Part shown: positions 24,340 through 32,389 of the stretch, piece by piece
How the letters are laid out: each line of letters opens with the position of its first letter
Position numbering within the stretch: position 1 is the first letter of the stretch
Assembly: GCA_003542935.1 (NCBI GenBank)
Contig: DPJQ01000217.1
Location: forward strand, 1 to 35,859
Direction: 5' to 3'
Source of the DNA: Lachnospiraceae bacterium
Lineage (GTDB): Bacteria > Bacillota > Clostridia > Lachnospirales > Lachnospiraceae
Length of the DNA: 35,859 nt
Notes under the pieces: generated by a model
What the model saw: only the letters and a program-made list of their open reading frames with translations
Databases searched by the model: none
What the model was told of the DNA's origin: nothing
Program-made: the position numbers and the translations under genes

Positions 24340-24394
24340 GTATTTGGTTTGGTTCACAATAAGAAAGCGGCTGATGGAAAGGGTGTGGAAATAA

Positions 24395-26080
24395 ATGGAA
24401 ATGCGGAAAAAGAAACTTCCCATAGGGATCGAACATTTTAAAGAAATACGATCAGAGGATTTTTACTATGTGGATAAAACAGGGTTGATCAGAGATCTTT
24501 TGCAGAATTGGGGAAAGGTGAACTTGTTTACCCGTCCCAGAAGATTCGGAAAATCCTTGAATATGAGTATGCTGGAAGAATTCTTTTCCCTGGAGGGCGA
24601 TCAAGGCATTTTTGACGGACTGGAAATATCCGGAGAAACAGCGCTCTGTGAGAAATATATGGGGAAATATCCGGTCATTTCCGTCTCGCTGAAAGGGGTT
24701 GATGCCCGGACGTATGAAACGGCGTTTCAAATGGCGGTTCAGGTTGTCGAGGAAGCAGCCGCAAAGTTCTATTTTCTGCTGGACAGCAAAAAACTGAATG
24801 AGCACGACAGATCGGTGTATCAAAAACTGCTGGGTGACGATATGAATGAAGGCTGGCTCGGCAATAGCCTGAAGCTGTTGTCGGGGCTGCTGGAAAAACA
24901 CTATGATAAAAAAGTGATCCTTCTGATTGATGAGTACGATGTCCCTTTGGCAAAAGCTTTTGCGAACGGGTATTATGATCAGATGATCTCCCTTATACGC
25001 AATCTGTTCGGGCAGGTTCTCAAGACGAACAGCAGCCTGAAATTTGCGGTACTGACCGGCTGTCTGCGTATATCAAAGGAGAGTATATTTACCGGGCTTA
25101 ATAATCTGAAAGTATTGACCATTGCGGATGAGCGCTTTGACGAATATTTCGGATTTACGGACGGAGAAGTGAGAGAGCTCCTGGAATACTATGATCTGGC
25201 GGATCATTACGATACGGTCAGGGAATGGTATGACGGTTATCTGTTTGGCAATGTGGAGGTGTACTGTCCATGGGATGTGCTGAACTATTGTGACAGAGCC
25301 AGAAGCAGCCCGTATGCGCAGCCGGAAAATTACTGGATCAATACCAGCAGCAATGATGCCGTGAAACGGTTTATCCGGGAATCGGCAAATGCGACGACAA
25401 AGCGGGAGATCGAGCGTCTGGTGGCGGGAGAAGTCATCACAAAAGAGATCCATCAGGAGCTCATTTATCCGGAAATGTATAAAACAGTGGAGAATATCTG
25501 GAGCCTGCTTTTTACAACGGGGTACCTGACACAGCGTGGAAAAGCGGAGGGCAGGCAGATGAAGCTGGCTATCCCCAACAGGGCAGTTCGGGATATTTTT
25601 GTGACGCAGATCATGGATTATTTCAAGGAGAATGTCCGGGGGGACGGAGATACGCTGAACCGTTTCTGTGACGCATTGCAAAAGGGCGACGCAGAGGGCG
25701 TGGAGAGCGTTTTCAACGAATATTTGAGGAGATCGATCAGTATCCGGGATACCTTTATAAAGAGCGGCATGAAAGAGAATTTTTACCACGGCATCCTGCT
25801 GGGGATCCTGGGAGTCAAAGACCGCTGGGGCGTTTCTTCCAACCGGGAAATGGGCGAAGGTTACGCGGATATCCTCGTGGAACCGGATACCGAAGTTATG
25901 GGGATCATTATTGAAATAAAATATGCCCATGACGGAAATCTGGATGCCGCGTGTGGGGAAGCGCTGAAACAGATAGCGTATACAAAGTATGAAGACGATC
26001 TTTTAGACGATGGGGTAGAGCATATTCTGAAATACGGGATCGCGTGTTATAAAAAGAGGTGCAAGGTTATGCTGGCATAA
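24395..26080 (+). CDS. AAA-ATPase-like / PD-(D/E)XK nuclease-like protein (DUF1703 type)
   Basis: A protein of 561 residues. It opens with the family hallmark LPIGIEHFKEIRSEDFYYVDKT and a Walker A variant RPRRFGKS (Lys 53), followed by Walker B VILLIDEYD (Asp 179, Glu 180). The C-terminal domain has the restriction-nuclease fold signature: Asp 492 in GYADILVE, then Glu 507 and Lys 509 in IIIEIK. All key residues are intact. The family is abundant, often in many copies, in gut Clostridia and Bacteroidetes, and its role is not established; genome defence or mobile-element functions have been suggested. It has its own promoter, and its last codons form half of a terminator hairpin. Confidence 0.9.
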   Translation: MEMRKKKLPIGIEHFKEIRSEDFYYVDKTGLIRDLLQNWGKVNLFTRPRRFGKSLNMSMLEEFFSLEGDQGIFDGLEISGETALCEKYMGKYPVISVSLKGVDARTYETAFQMAVQVVEEAAAKFYFLLDSKKLNEHDRSVYQKLLGDDMNEGWLGNSLKLLSGLLEKHYDKKVILLIDEYDVPLAKAFANGYYDQMISLIRNLFGQVLKTNSSLKFAVLTGCLRISKESIFTGLNNLKVLTIADERFDEYFGFTDGEVRELLEYYDLADHYDTVREWYDGYLFGNVEVYCPWDVLNYCDRARSSPYAQPENYWINTSSNDAVKRFIRESANATTKREIERLVAGEVITKEIHQELIYPEMYKTVENIWSLLFTTGYLTQRGKAEGRQMKLAIPNRAVRDIFVTQIMDYFKENVRGDGDTLNRFCDALQKGDAEGVESVFNEYLRRSISIRDTFIKSGMKENFYHGILLGILGVKDRWGVSSNREMGEGYADILVEPDTEVMGIIIEIKYAHDGNLDAACGEALKQIAYTKYEDDLLDDGVEHILKYGIACYKKRCKVMLA

Positions 26081-26089
26081 CCTTGCACC
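26058..26089. terminator. Perfect 14-bp hairpin, terminator between convergent genes
   Basis: GGTGCAAGGTTATG and CATAACCTTGCACC around a 4-nt loop, overlapping the last codons of the DUF1703-type gene. On the reverse strand it is followed by TCTTTTTAT, so it serves mainly as terminator of the amylase gene. On the forward strand the tail is short of T. Confidence 0.85.
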
Positions 26090-26106
26090 TTGACATTCTT
26101 CCGCCG

Positions 26107-27720
26107 CTATTCCACATAAATCAATGTGCCGTGGTTTGCGGGAAGCTGAACTTCGAGCCTGCCGTCCTGGAGGTGAAGCTCGGGTCCTTCGATCTCCCTG
26201 GGCGGCGCCTGCATGGCCAGAGGCATACGGAATTCACGGGCATAACCGTCGATGAGAGAGATGAGTCCGTCGGCATCACTGTGGAGCTGCTCGATGGTGC
26301 AGGTATCCTCCCCGGAACCGGTCAGTGTATCGGCGGCTGACTGCAAACGCTGGAGGGCCGTGCGGATATCGGCGGCCATGAACTGTAGCTTTTTGGCCTT
26401 CTCTGCCTCGCGGTGCTCGTTTTCTGCCTGTTCCGCCAGAGGATCCTGCTCGTTTTCTCCCGCGTCAATCAGTATGTCTGTGGCCCGGGTAGCGGCAATG
26501 GGCAGCGGGATAGAAATGACGGCGTATCGGTCGTCATTGTTCAGCGCTGCGATGACGGCCCGTCCGTTGAGCACACGGGCAAAGGCATACTGGCGGTTCT
26601 GCAGATACAGCTCCCGGTATTCGCCATAGGTCAGCTCAGGATACAGCTGTTTGCAGCGGCCCAGCTGTACGATCAGGTGGGTCAGTTCATTATCTTCGTA
26701 GGCATCTCTATAGTCAGACAGCTCCAGGCAGGGGCGCAGGCTCCAGTCGGAGCCCCATTCTTTTTTCCCTTCGATGCCAAACTCCGTACCATAGTACAGG
26801 GAAGGAATGCCGGGCAGGGTGTAATTCAGGATCATGACCGGACGCAGATGGGCTTTGTTGTTTAGCTTTGTGGCCAGGCGCTCCACGTCATGGTTATCCA
26901 CGAAGGTATAGAGGGGCGTATTGCCGCAGATACCCAGCAGACGGCGTACGGAGTGGGCGATTTCGAAATAATTGTGGTCATTGTGGCCGGAATACAGCCC
27001 CTTGTGGAGCTCGTAATTGGTGACGGAGTGGAGCATTTCGTTGTTGGCCCAACGGCTGTAATCGCCATGGATTACCTCCCCCATCAGCCAGAATTCCGGC
27101 TTCAGGCTGTCGGTCAGTTTCCGGAGCTGGCGCATGAAATTGTGGTCCAACACATCGGCTGCGTCCAGGCGGATGCCGTCAATGTCAAACTCCGATACCC
27201 AGAAACGGACGGAATCGAACAGGTAGTTTTGCACCTCGGGATTCCACTGGTTCAGTTTGACCAGCAGATTGTAGCCGCCCCAGTTGTCGTAGGAGAAACC
27301 GTCGTTGTACTCATTGTTTCCGTAAAAATTCACATTGCAGTACCAGTCTTTGTAGCGGGAATTTTCCCGATGTTCTTTTAAATCCTGAAAGGCGAAGAAG
27401 CTTCTGCCCGTATGGTTGAATACGCCGTCCACGATGACATGGAGGCCGATGCTGTGGCAGTAGCTGACATAATTTTTGAATTCCCCGTTGGTTCCCAGGC
27501 GCCGGTCCACTTTCCGGTAATCGGTGGTTTCGTAGCCGTGCCCCTCGGACTCAAAGAGAGGGCCAATATAGATGGCCGTACAGCCCAGCTTCCTTGCGTG
27601 GTCGGCCCAGGCTTTCAGTTTGCCGAAATGGTGTCCCTCCTCTCCATGGTTTTCGTGGGGGCATCCGCAGAGCCCCAGTGGATAAATGTGATAAAATACT
27701 GCGCTGTCATACCAGGCCAT
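26107..27720 (-). CDS. GH13 alpha-amylase-family glycosidase
   Basis: A 537-residue enzyme without signal peptide, so cytoplasmic. The start at 27720 (MAWYDSAVFYHIYPLG) has AAAGGAGATC 8 nt upstream; in-frame codons further up lie in the leader. The four GH13 regions are intact: DGVFNHTG, GIRLDAADV with nucleophile Asp 186, LMGEVIHG with acid/base Glu 215, and FVDNHD with Asp 278. A DUF-like helical C-terminal part rich in Glu/Ala follows the catalytic barrel (about 440-500). It probably hydrolyses maltodextrins or cyclodextrin-like oligosaccharides in the cell. No transporter or regulator for maltodextrin is adjacent. The gene is followed by a convergent terminator. Confidence 0.91.
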   Translation of the reverse strand: MAWYDSAVFYHIYPLGLCGCPHENHGEEGHHFGKLKAWADHARKLGCTAIYIGPLFESEGHGYETTDYRKVDRRLGTNGEFKNYVSYCHSIGLHVIVDGVFNHTGRSFFAFQDLKEHRENSRYKDWYCNVNFYGNNEYNDGFSYDNWGGYNLLVKLNQWNPEVQNYLFDSVRFWVSEFDIDGIRLDAADVLDHNFMRQLRKLTDSLKPEFWLMGEVIHGDYSRWANNEMLHSVTNYELHKGLYSGHNDHNYFEIAHSVRRLLGICGNTPLYTFVDNHDVERLATKLNNKAHLRPVMILNYTLPGIPSLYYGTEFGIEGKKEWGSDWSLRPCLELSDYRDAYEDNELTHLIVQLGRCKQLYPELTYGEYRELYLQNRQYAFARVLNGRAVIAALNNDDRYAVISIPLPIAATRATDILIDAGENEQDPLAEQAENEHREAEKAKKLQFMAADIRTALQRLQSAADTLTGSGEDTCTIEQLHSDADGLISLIDGYAREFRMPLAMQAPPREIEGPELHLQDGRLEVQLPANHGTLIYVE

Positions 27721-27747
27721 AGAGTGATCTCCTTTGCTATAGTAGTT

Positions 27748-27801
27748 AAAAATAACAGAACCCTTCTGTCTGACAGAACGGAAAAATTTTCTGTTCCGTT
27801 C
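27748..27801 (-). promoter_or_regulatory. Leader with mutually exclusive hairpins before the amylase gene
   Basis: In transcript order: stem 1 GAACGGAA / TTCCGTTC; stem 2 TTCTGTC / GACAGAA, which overlaps the 3' arm of stem 1; stem 3 ACAGAA / TTCTGT with GGG loop and a following TATTTTT, which overlaps stem 2. Stem 3 looks like a weak terminator and stem 2 like its antiterminator. A signal is not evident. Confidence 0.4.
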
Positions 27802-27820
27802 AATGGAGGGTGGCATGATG

Positions 27821-27842
27821 AAAAAAACCGCCGCCGGCAGTT
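27821..27842 (-). terminator. Rho-independent terminator of the DtxR-type gene
   Basis: On the reverse strand AACTGCC / GGCGGTT (one G-U) with a GGC loop and seven T in the 3' tail including the stem end. It begins 1-2 nt after the stop codon. Confidence 0.75.
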
Positions 27843-27843
27843 T

Positions 27844-28221
27844 TTATTCATGGAAATGATATTTGTATACGTGAGCCTTGATGGCCTCAAAGCTTTCCGG
27901 GCTGACCACATGTTCCATGCGGCAGGCGTCCTCTGCGGCTGTCCGTGGATTGACTCCCAGATCAATCAGCCAACGGGACAAAAGCGTGTGCCGCTCATAG
28001 ATCATAGATGCGATTTCGTTTCCCTTTTCCGTCAGAGAGATAAACCCGTTCTCGTCGGTGACAATGTAACCGCCAGTGCGAAGATTTTTCATAGCTACGC
28101 TGACACTGGGTTTGGAAAACCCCAGTTCGGAGGCGATGTCCGTGGAGCGCACATATCCCTTTCTGTTGTGCAGGATCAGGATAGTCTCCAGGTAGTTTTC
28201 AGCTGATTCCTGAATTTTCAT
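27844..28221 (-). CDS. DtxR/MntR-family metal-dependent repressor
   Basis: A protein of 125 residues: an N-terminal winged helix (YLETILILHNRKGYVRSTDIASELGFSKPSVSVAMKNL) and a metal-binding dimerisation domain. The ligand cluster reads CRMEH with an upstream His in YERHTLL. This Cys-x-x-Glu-His form is like DtxR/IdeR (iron) rather than MntR of Bacillus, which has Glu at the Cys position; so ferrous iron sensing is more likely, though manganese cannot be excluded. No C-terminal SH3 domain is present. There are no feo or mnt genes in the window. AGGAGG precedes the ATG, and a palindrome covers it. Confidence 0.91.
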   Translation of the reverse strand: MKIQESAENYLETILILHNRKGYVRSTDIASELGFSKPSVSVAMKNLRTGGYIVTDENGFISLTEKGNEIASMIYERHTLLSRWLIDLGVNPRTAAEDACRMEHVVSPESFEAIKAHVYKYHFHE

Positions 28222-28229
28222 AAGTTCCT

Positions 28230-28245
28230 CCTATATTTATATAGG
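28230..28245. promoter_or_regulatory. Perfect 7-2-7 palindrome over the DtxR-type gene's ribosome site
   Basis: CCTATAT and ATATAGG separated by two bases, about 40 bp downstream of the promoter -10 and overlapping the start of the AGGAGG site. Could be an autoregulatory operator or an RNA hairpin hiding the ribosome site. It does not match classical DtxR or MntR boxes. Confidence 0.4.
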
Positions 28246-28283
28246 CTCATCGGGGGATGGCCCGCGTCAATACAACAATAGGT

Positions 28284-28312
28284 ATTATAGCATTAACCGG
28301 GATGATAGGCAA
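28284..28312 (-). promoter_or_regulatory. Promoter of the DtxR-type gene
   Basis: Reverse strand TTGCCT, 17-bp spacer, TATAAT with TG one base before (extended -10). Leader of about 55 nt. Confidence 0.65.
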
Positions 28313-28412
28313 CCTTTGGATGCCGCTTTTGCCCTCATAAAACACCAGTCTCCCTGTGGCGGAAAGCCAAAAAGCATGGGGCGGTTTTTGCACAGCAAAA
28401 CTCGGAATGCCG

Positions 28413-28483
28413 CCCCCAATCGTTACTTTGAGCGGCCTCCAGGCCGTGAAAAGTAACGATGATACCGGATTGTCAATTGGGGG
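28413..28483. repeat. Nested inverted repeat upstream of the shikimate-kinase-like gene
   Basis: Three concentric pairs: outer CCCCCAAT / ATTGGGGG; middle ATCGTTACTTT / AAAGTAACGAT (28419-28429, 28450-28460); inner CGGCCT / AGGCCG around CC. The outer right arm falls in the promoter spacer. Just to the left, TTTTGC / GCAAAA and GCGG / CCGC add more symmetry. It looks like a small non-coding repeat element; the remainder of the 306-bp gap 28222-28527 carries only the two promoters and the palindrome noted. Confidence 0.55.
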
Positions 28484-28498
28484 CAGTTCTGTTATAAT
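28470..28498 (+). promoter_or_regulatory. Promoter of the shikimate-kinase-like gene
   Basis: TTGTCA, 17-bp spacer, TATAAT, 30 bp before the ATG. The same TTGTCAATTG start is seen at the hppA promoter. Confidence 0.75.
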
Positions 28499-28527
28499 GG
28501 CACAGAGACGGAGGGGGGCAGGAGATT

Positions 28528-29031
28528 ATGGGTAATATTGTTTTGATCGGTATGCCGGGAGTTGGCAAGAGCACCATCGGCGTGATTCTGGCTAAAGAGA
28601 TCGGGTATCAGTTCGTGGATTCGGATCTGCTGATCCAGAAGACGGAAGGGAAGCTGCTCAAGGAAATCATAGCCGAGAGAGGCGTGGACGGTTTTCTGGC
28701 GGTGGAGGACAGGGTCAATGCTTCCATCAAGGCAGAGAGGAGCGTGATCGCCACCGGCGGCAGCGTAATATATGGCGAGGCGGCTATGAAACATTTCAAA
28801 GAGACGGCCCTGGTGGTCTATCTGAGCTGTCCCTTTGCCAGGCTGGAGAGACGGCTGGGAGACCTGAAAGGGCGCGGCGTGGTGGTCAAGGACGGACAGA
28901 CCCTCCGGGATATTTACGAGGAGCGCTGCAGGCTGTATGAGCGGTATGCGGATGTGACGGTGGATGAAGGCGACCACGGGATAGAGGAAACGCTGGAGCT
29001 GCTGGTCAGAGAGATAGAGACATTGATCTGA
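28528..29031 (+). CDS. Shikimate kinase-like protein
   Basis: A protein of 167 residues, the usual size for AroK. The P-loop GMPGVGKST is at residues 8-16, metal/substrate Asp residues D31 and D33 in FVDSDLL, and the lid-side segment YEERCRLYERYAD is family-like. Two shikimate-binding features differ: the Arg that normally follows Phe in FRxxE is Leu 57 (FLAVED), and the GGG loop is GGS (77-79). It may therefore act on another small molecule, or be a second copy beside a true AroK elsewhere. The ATG follows GGCAGGAG. No other aromatic pathway gene is near. Confidence 0.75.
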   Translation: MGNIVLIGMPGVGKSTIGVILAKEIGYQFVDSDLLIQKTEGKLLKEIIAERGVDGFLAVEDRVNASIKAERSVIATGGSVIYGEAAMKHFKETALVVYLSCPFARLERRLGDLKGRGVVVKDGQTLRDIYEERCRLYERYADVTVDEGDHGIEETLELLVREIETLI

Positions 29032-29102
29032 GGCGGCCGGGCACAGATTTCTGAACGGTGCGCCAATGAGGCGCAGGATGGTTTATTTTACAGGAGATAA
29101 AG

Positions 29103-30347
29103 ATGGACGAAAAGAGACCAGGGAGGAGACGGGCGAGGCAGATTTCCGTTTTCCCGTTTTTTGTGTATGCGGCGGTGCTGATCCTCATGCTGGGAGCGGC
29201 GGTGACGCGGGCCCGGGACGGAGAGACGGTTTCCCGCCGGGAGCAGAAGAAAAATGCGGAAGCTCAGGCGGAGCCGGCCGGAGGAAACAGTACAGGACAG
29301 AATACGGGGGAGGGACAGCCCATATCGGGTGAAGCGGTTCAGACGGCGGGTGTGTCCGATCCCATGAGGACGCAGAGCACCGGTGAAACGGGCGAACAGG
29401 CGCCGGGGCAGACGGCTACCCCTTTAGCCGGATCCGGCCAGGTACAGGTGACCATAAGCGCCGCCGGGGACTGTACGCTGGGCACGGACGAGTATTTTGA
29501 CGCCGCCACCAGCCTGCCGGCCATGTATCAGGCGAAGGGAGCAGACTGGTTTTTTGCCGGGGTGAAAAATATTTTTGCGGCGGATGATCTGACCCTGGTA
29601 AATCTGGAGGGAACTTTTACCACATCCACAGCCCGGGCGGATAAAACATACGCTTTTAAAGCTGATCCGGAATATGTGGGTATCCTTACAGCGGGAAGTG
29701 TGGAAGCAGTCAATGTGGCGAATAATCACAGCCGCGATTACGGGGAACAGAGCTATACGGATACGGTGAGCGCCGTGGAGGCGGCAGGGATTGCCGTGTC
29801 GGGTTATGATAAAGTGGCGTTGGTGGAAAAAAACGGTGTTAAGATCGGCATGACGGGATTAAGCACCCTGTCCGGCATGGAGGGGAAGGAGGAGCAGCTA
29901 AAGACAAATATCGAAAGCCTCCGGGCCCAGGGCGCGAATCTGATCATCACCAATTTCCACTGGGGAGTTGAGAAAGAGAATACGCCCACATCCGACCAGA
30001 TCACTATGGCCCATGCGGCCATCGATGCCGGTTCGGATCTGGTGATTGGCCATCATCCCCATGTCCTGCAGGGTATCGAGGTGTACAAAGGAAAATACAT
30101 ATGCTACAGTCTGGGAAATTTCTGCTTTGGAGGGAACAAAAATCCCGGGGATAAAGATACCATGATTTTTCAACAGACCTTCACCTTTATCAATGGCGCA
30201 CTGCAGACGGATGAGAATGTAAAGATCATTCCCTGCAGCCTGTCCTCCGTGTCGGACCGGAATGATTACCAGCCCACGCCTGTCTCGGGCAGCGAGGCGG
30301 AGAGGATCAACAGGAGGATCGAGGAGTTCAGCAGCAGACTGCATTGA
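29103..30347 (+). CDS. CapA-family protein (poly-gamma-glutamate/capsule type)
   Basis: A 414-residue protein. A membrane anchor lies at about residues 16-36 (FPFFVYAAVLILMLGAAV), then a linker rich in Gln, Gly and Thr to about 110, then a CapA/metallophosphatase-like domain facing outside. Conserved segments are ISAAGDCTLG, NLEGTF, VNVANNHSRDYG, NFHWGVE, GHHPHVLQG and YSLGNFCFGG, which contain the putative metal ligands. CapA proteins take part in making or exporting poly-gamma-glutamate, but no capBC genes are near, so the polymer is uncertain. ACAGGAGAT precedes the ATG. It follows the kinase-like gene by 71 bp, probably on the same transcript. Confidence 0.88.
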   Translation: MDEKRPGRRRARQISVFPFFVYAAVLILMLGAAVTRARDGETVSRREQKKNAEAQAEPAGGNSTGQNTGEGQPISGEAVQTAGVSDPMRTQSTGETGEQAPGQTATPLAGSGQVQVTISAAGDCTLGTDEYFDAATSLPAMYQAKGADWFFAGVKNIFAADDLTLVNLEGTFTTSTARADKTYAFKADPEYVGILTAGSVEAVNVANNHSRDYGEQSYTDTVSAVEAAGIAVSGYDKVALVEKNGVKIGMTGLSTLSGMEGKEEQLKTNIESLRAQGANLIITNFHWGVEKENTPTSDQITMAHAAIDAGSDLVIGHHPHVLQGIEVYKGKYICYSLGNFCFGGNKNPGDKDTMIFQQTFTFINGALQTDENVKIIPCSLSSVSDRNDYQPTPVSGSEAERINRRIEEFSSRLH

Positions 30348-30452
30348 CCGGTCCGGCGGTATGGAAAAGCGGATGAGGGAAATTATCTGTATGACCGCCG
30401 ATTGAAAACATGCGGGGTAAAGCCCGTGAAATGATAGGCAGGCTGAGAGCGG

Positions 30453-30482
30453 TTGCGATGGATAAAGCCTGTATCCTATATA
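30453..30482 (+). promoter_or_regulatory. Candidate promoter of the aldo/keto reductase gene
   Basis: TTGCGA, 18-bp spacer, TATATA, 22 bp before the ATG. A moderate match. Confidence 0.4.
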
Positions 30483-30504
30483 AAGCAGAACAGGAGGTTT
30501 TACT

Positions 30505-31476
30505 ATGAAGAGAAATGTTACCATTCCGGAAACCGATCTGGTGCTGTCCCCTATGGGGCTGGGGGCAGTGAATGCGGGGCTTCGCTGGGACGGGCCCGAT
30601 GCGGACAGGATCTTTGACGCGTTTCTTGATCTGGGCGGCAATGTGATCGATACGGCGCGGGTGTATTCGGACTGGATCCCGCCGGAGATCGGCCGTTCCG
30701 AGAGGGCGGTGGGTGACTGGCTGGAGAGGAGCGGCAAGAGGAGCCGGGTGGTGCTGGTTACCAAGGGAGGCCATCCGGTGATGACAGGCCCCCATCCGGA
30801 TCTCCATGTAAACCGTGTGGCCCGTGCGGATATGGAACAGGATATCGATCTGTCTTTGAAGGCTCTGCGGACGGATCATATCGATATTTATTTTTACCAC
30901 CGTGATGATCAGACAATACCGGTGGAGGCACTGGTCGATACCATGGAAAGCTTTGTGAAAGCCGGAAAGATCCGCTATTACGGCTGTTCCAACTGGACCA
31001 CGGACCGCATGAAAGCGGCGGATGCCTACGCCAAGAAGATGGGATACCGCGGTTTTGCGGCGAATCAGGCCCTGCTGAACCTGGGCTCCAAATACATGAA
31101 TCCCCTGGAGGATGATACACTGGTTTATGTCAAGGAGAAAATGTACCGGTATCATGATGAAAACAGAGGAAATCTGCTGATGCCCTACATGGGCGTGTGC
31201 GGCGGCTTTTTCTCCGCCTATGCGGCCAGGGGGGAGGAGGCCGTGAAGGACAGCCCCTATGCCACACCGGAAAATCTGGCTTTTGCGAGGCGGATCGGTG
31301 AGCTTCAGGAAAAATATCATGCCTCGCCGATCCAGCTGGCCCTCGGGTATTTTACCCTGCAGAAATTTCCCTGCATCCCGCTGTACGGCCCCCGCGACGT
31401 AGCCTCCCTGGAGGATGCCGCCGGGACGTTTGATATCGCGTTTGAGCGCGGGGATTACGAGAAATATCTGTATTAA
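30505..31476 (+). CDS. Aldo/keto reductase
   Basis: A 323-residue NAD(P)H-dependent oxidoreductase with the (beta/alpha)8 family pattern. The catalytic set is visible: Asp and Tyr in NVIDTARVYSD, Lys in LVTKGG and His in IYFYHRDD. IRYYGCSNWT and a late IPLYGPRD segment fit cofactor binding. The sequence resembles sugar- or oxo-acid-reducing family members; substrate unknown. ACAGGAGG precedes the ATG. A LuxR-type regulator follows 24 bp downstream and an SDR dehydrogenase 2.3 kb further, so the region may handle one carbonyl substrate. Confidence 0.92.
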   Translation: MKRNVTIPETDLVLSPMGLGAVNAGLRWDGPDADRIFDAFLDLGGNVIDTARVYSDWIPPEIGRSERAVGDWLERSGKRSRVVLVTKGGHPVMTGPHPDLHVNRVARADMEQDIDLSLKALRTDHIDIYFYHRDDQTIPVEALVDTMESFVKAGKIRYYGCSNWTTDRMKAADAYAKKMGYRGFAANQALLNLGSKYMNPLEDDTLVYVKEKMYRYHDENRGNLLMPYMGVCGGFFSAYAARGEEAVKDSPYATPENLAFARRIGELQEKYHASPIQLALGYFTLQKFPCIPLYGPRDVASLEDAAGTFDIAFERGDYEKYLY

Positions 31477-31500
31477 AAGTGATTTAGGTGTGTAAAAATC

Positions 31501-32310
31501 ATGAACGATATAACCTATGCTTTTCCAAAGCTCAAAGGGGTGGATCCGTCCTGTTATATAGATGCCTATTCTCTGGTTCTGCTGTGCAGCCAGGCCCACA
31601 CGCCGAGAAGCTTTACGATGAAGCTTCTGGAAAAACTGAAAAAGATATGTCCTTATGATGAGGCTATAGTGTTTTTCCTCAATGAGAATAAAAAGATCAC
31701 GGGGCAGTACAGCGTCGGCGTCAAAGAAGAATGGGTAAACATTTATCTGGAATATTATATGGATGAAGTGCCTAAAACGAATCCCGCTTTTGCGATTCAG
31801 CAGAACCTCCGGGAAACTGACTGGGAAAAGACGGTAAATATTATTGACTGGAGCCAGTACTCCGGCACGGAGTTCATTCAGAACTATATAAACGGCAGAG
31901 GATTAAAATACTCCTGGGGCTTTACCTTTTTCGATATGAACGGAAATTACCGGGTGACGATTTCCCTTGACAGAAAGACGGAATCCCCGTTTACGAGGCG
32001 GGAGCAGACCTGCTTCCGCCTCGCCCTGCCGATTCTCAACAATATGTACCGGAACTTTTTTTACTCGGGCATTGACACGTCCAGTAAAAAGAAGCAATCC
32101 CAGTGGGAAAGGTACAATTTTACGGCAAGGGAGGCTGAGATCGCCAATCTGCTCTGCCAGGGAACCACGGTGAAAAATATCAGCTCCATCTTGTATATAG
32201 AAGTATCGACAACCTATAAACATATGGCTCACATCTATAAAAAGGCGGGGGTGTCCTCGAAACAGGAGCTCCTGGTGGAATTGCTGCAGGGCAGGGATAC
32301 GTGGGAGTGA
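31501..32310 (+). CDS. LuxR-type helix-turn-helix transcriptional regulator
   Basis: A protein of 269 residues. The C-terminal part (about 200-265) is a LuxR/GerE DNA-binding domain: YNFTAREAEIANLLCQGTTVKNISSILYIEVSTTYKHMAHIYKK. The N-terminal 180 residues look like a ligand-sensing domain of the GAF/PAS class (no receiver Asp, no transmembrane segment), so it should respond to a small molecule in the cytoplasm. The ribosome site is weak. It precedes, on the same strand, an operon whose upstream region carries three dyads; autoregulation and control of that operon are plausible inferences. Confidence 0.88.
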   Translation: MNDITYAFPKLKGVDPSCYIDAYSLVLLCSQAHTPRSFTMKLLEKLKKICPYDEAIVFFLNENKKITGQYSVGVKEEWVNIYLEYYMDEVPKTNPAFAIQQNLRETDWEKTVNIIDWSQYSGTEFIQNYINGRGLKYSWGFTFFDMNGNYRVTISLDRKTESPFTRREQTCFRLALPILNNMYRNFFYSGIDTSSKKKQSQWERYNFTAREAEIANLLCQGTTVKNISSILYIEVSTTYKHMAHIYKKAGVSSKQELLVELLQGRDTWE

Positions 32311-32314
32311 CGGC

Positions 32315-32377
32315 AATACTCAGTATTAGGTATTTTTTGGAATAAATCCGAAAGATACATAATACTGAGTATTTTTT
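32315..32377 (+). promoter_or_regulatory. Two copies of AATACT-N-AGTATT, operator pair and/or terminator
   Basis: Copies at 32315-32327 and 32361-32373 are each self-palindromic and also pair with one another (14-bp AATACTCAGTATTA / TAATACTGAGTATT) before a run of six T. So the region can work as a terminator after the regulator gene and as two protein-binding sites 46 bp apart. Confidence 0.6.
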
Positions 32378-32389
32378 GCTTATTGTGCA

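Noticed and set aside
30328..31599. Reverse-strand open frame of 423 codons opposite the aldo/keto reductase
   Set aside because: Overlaps a fully conserved enzyme gene and lacks any domain.
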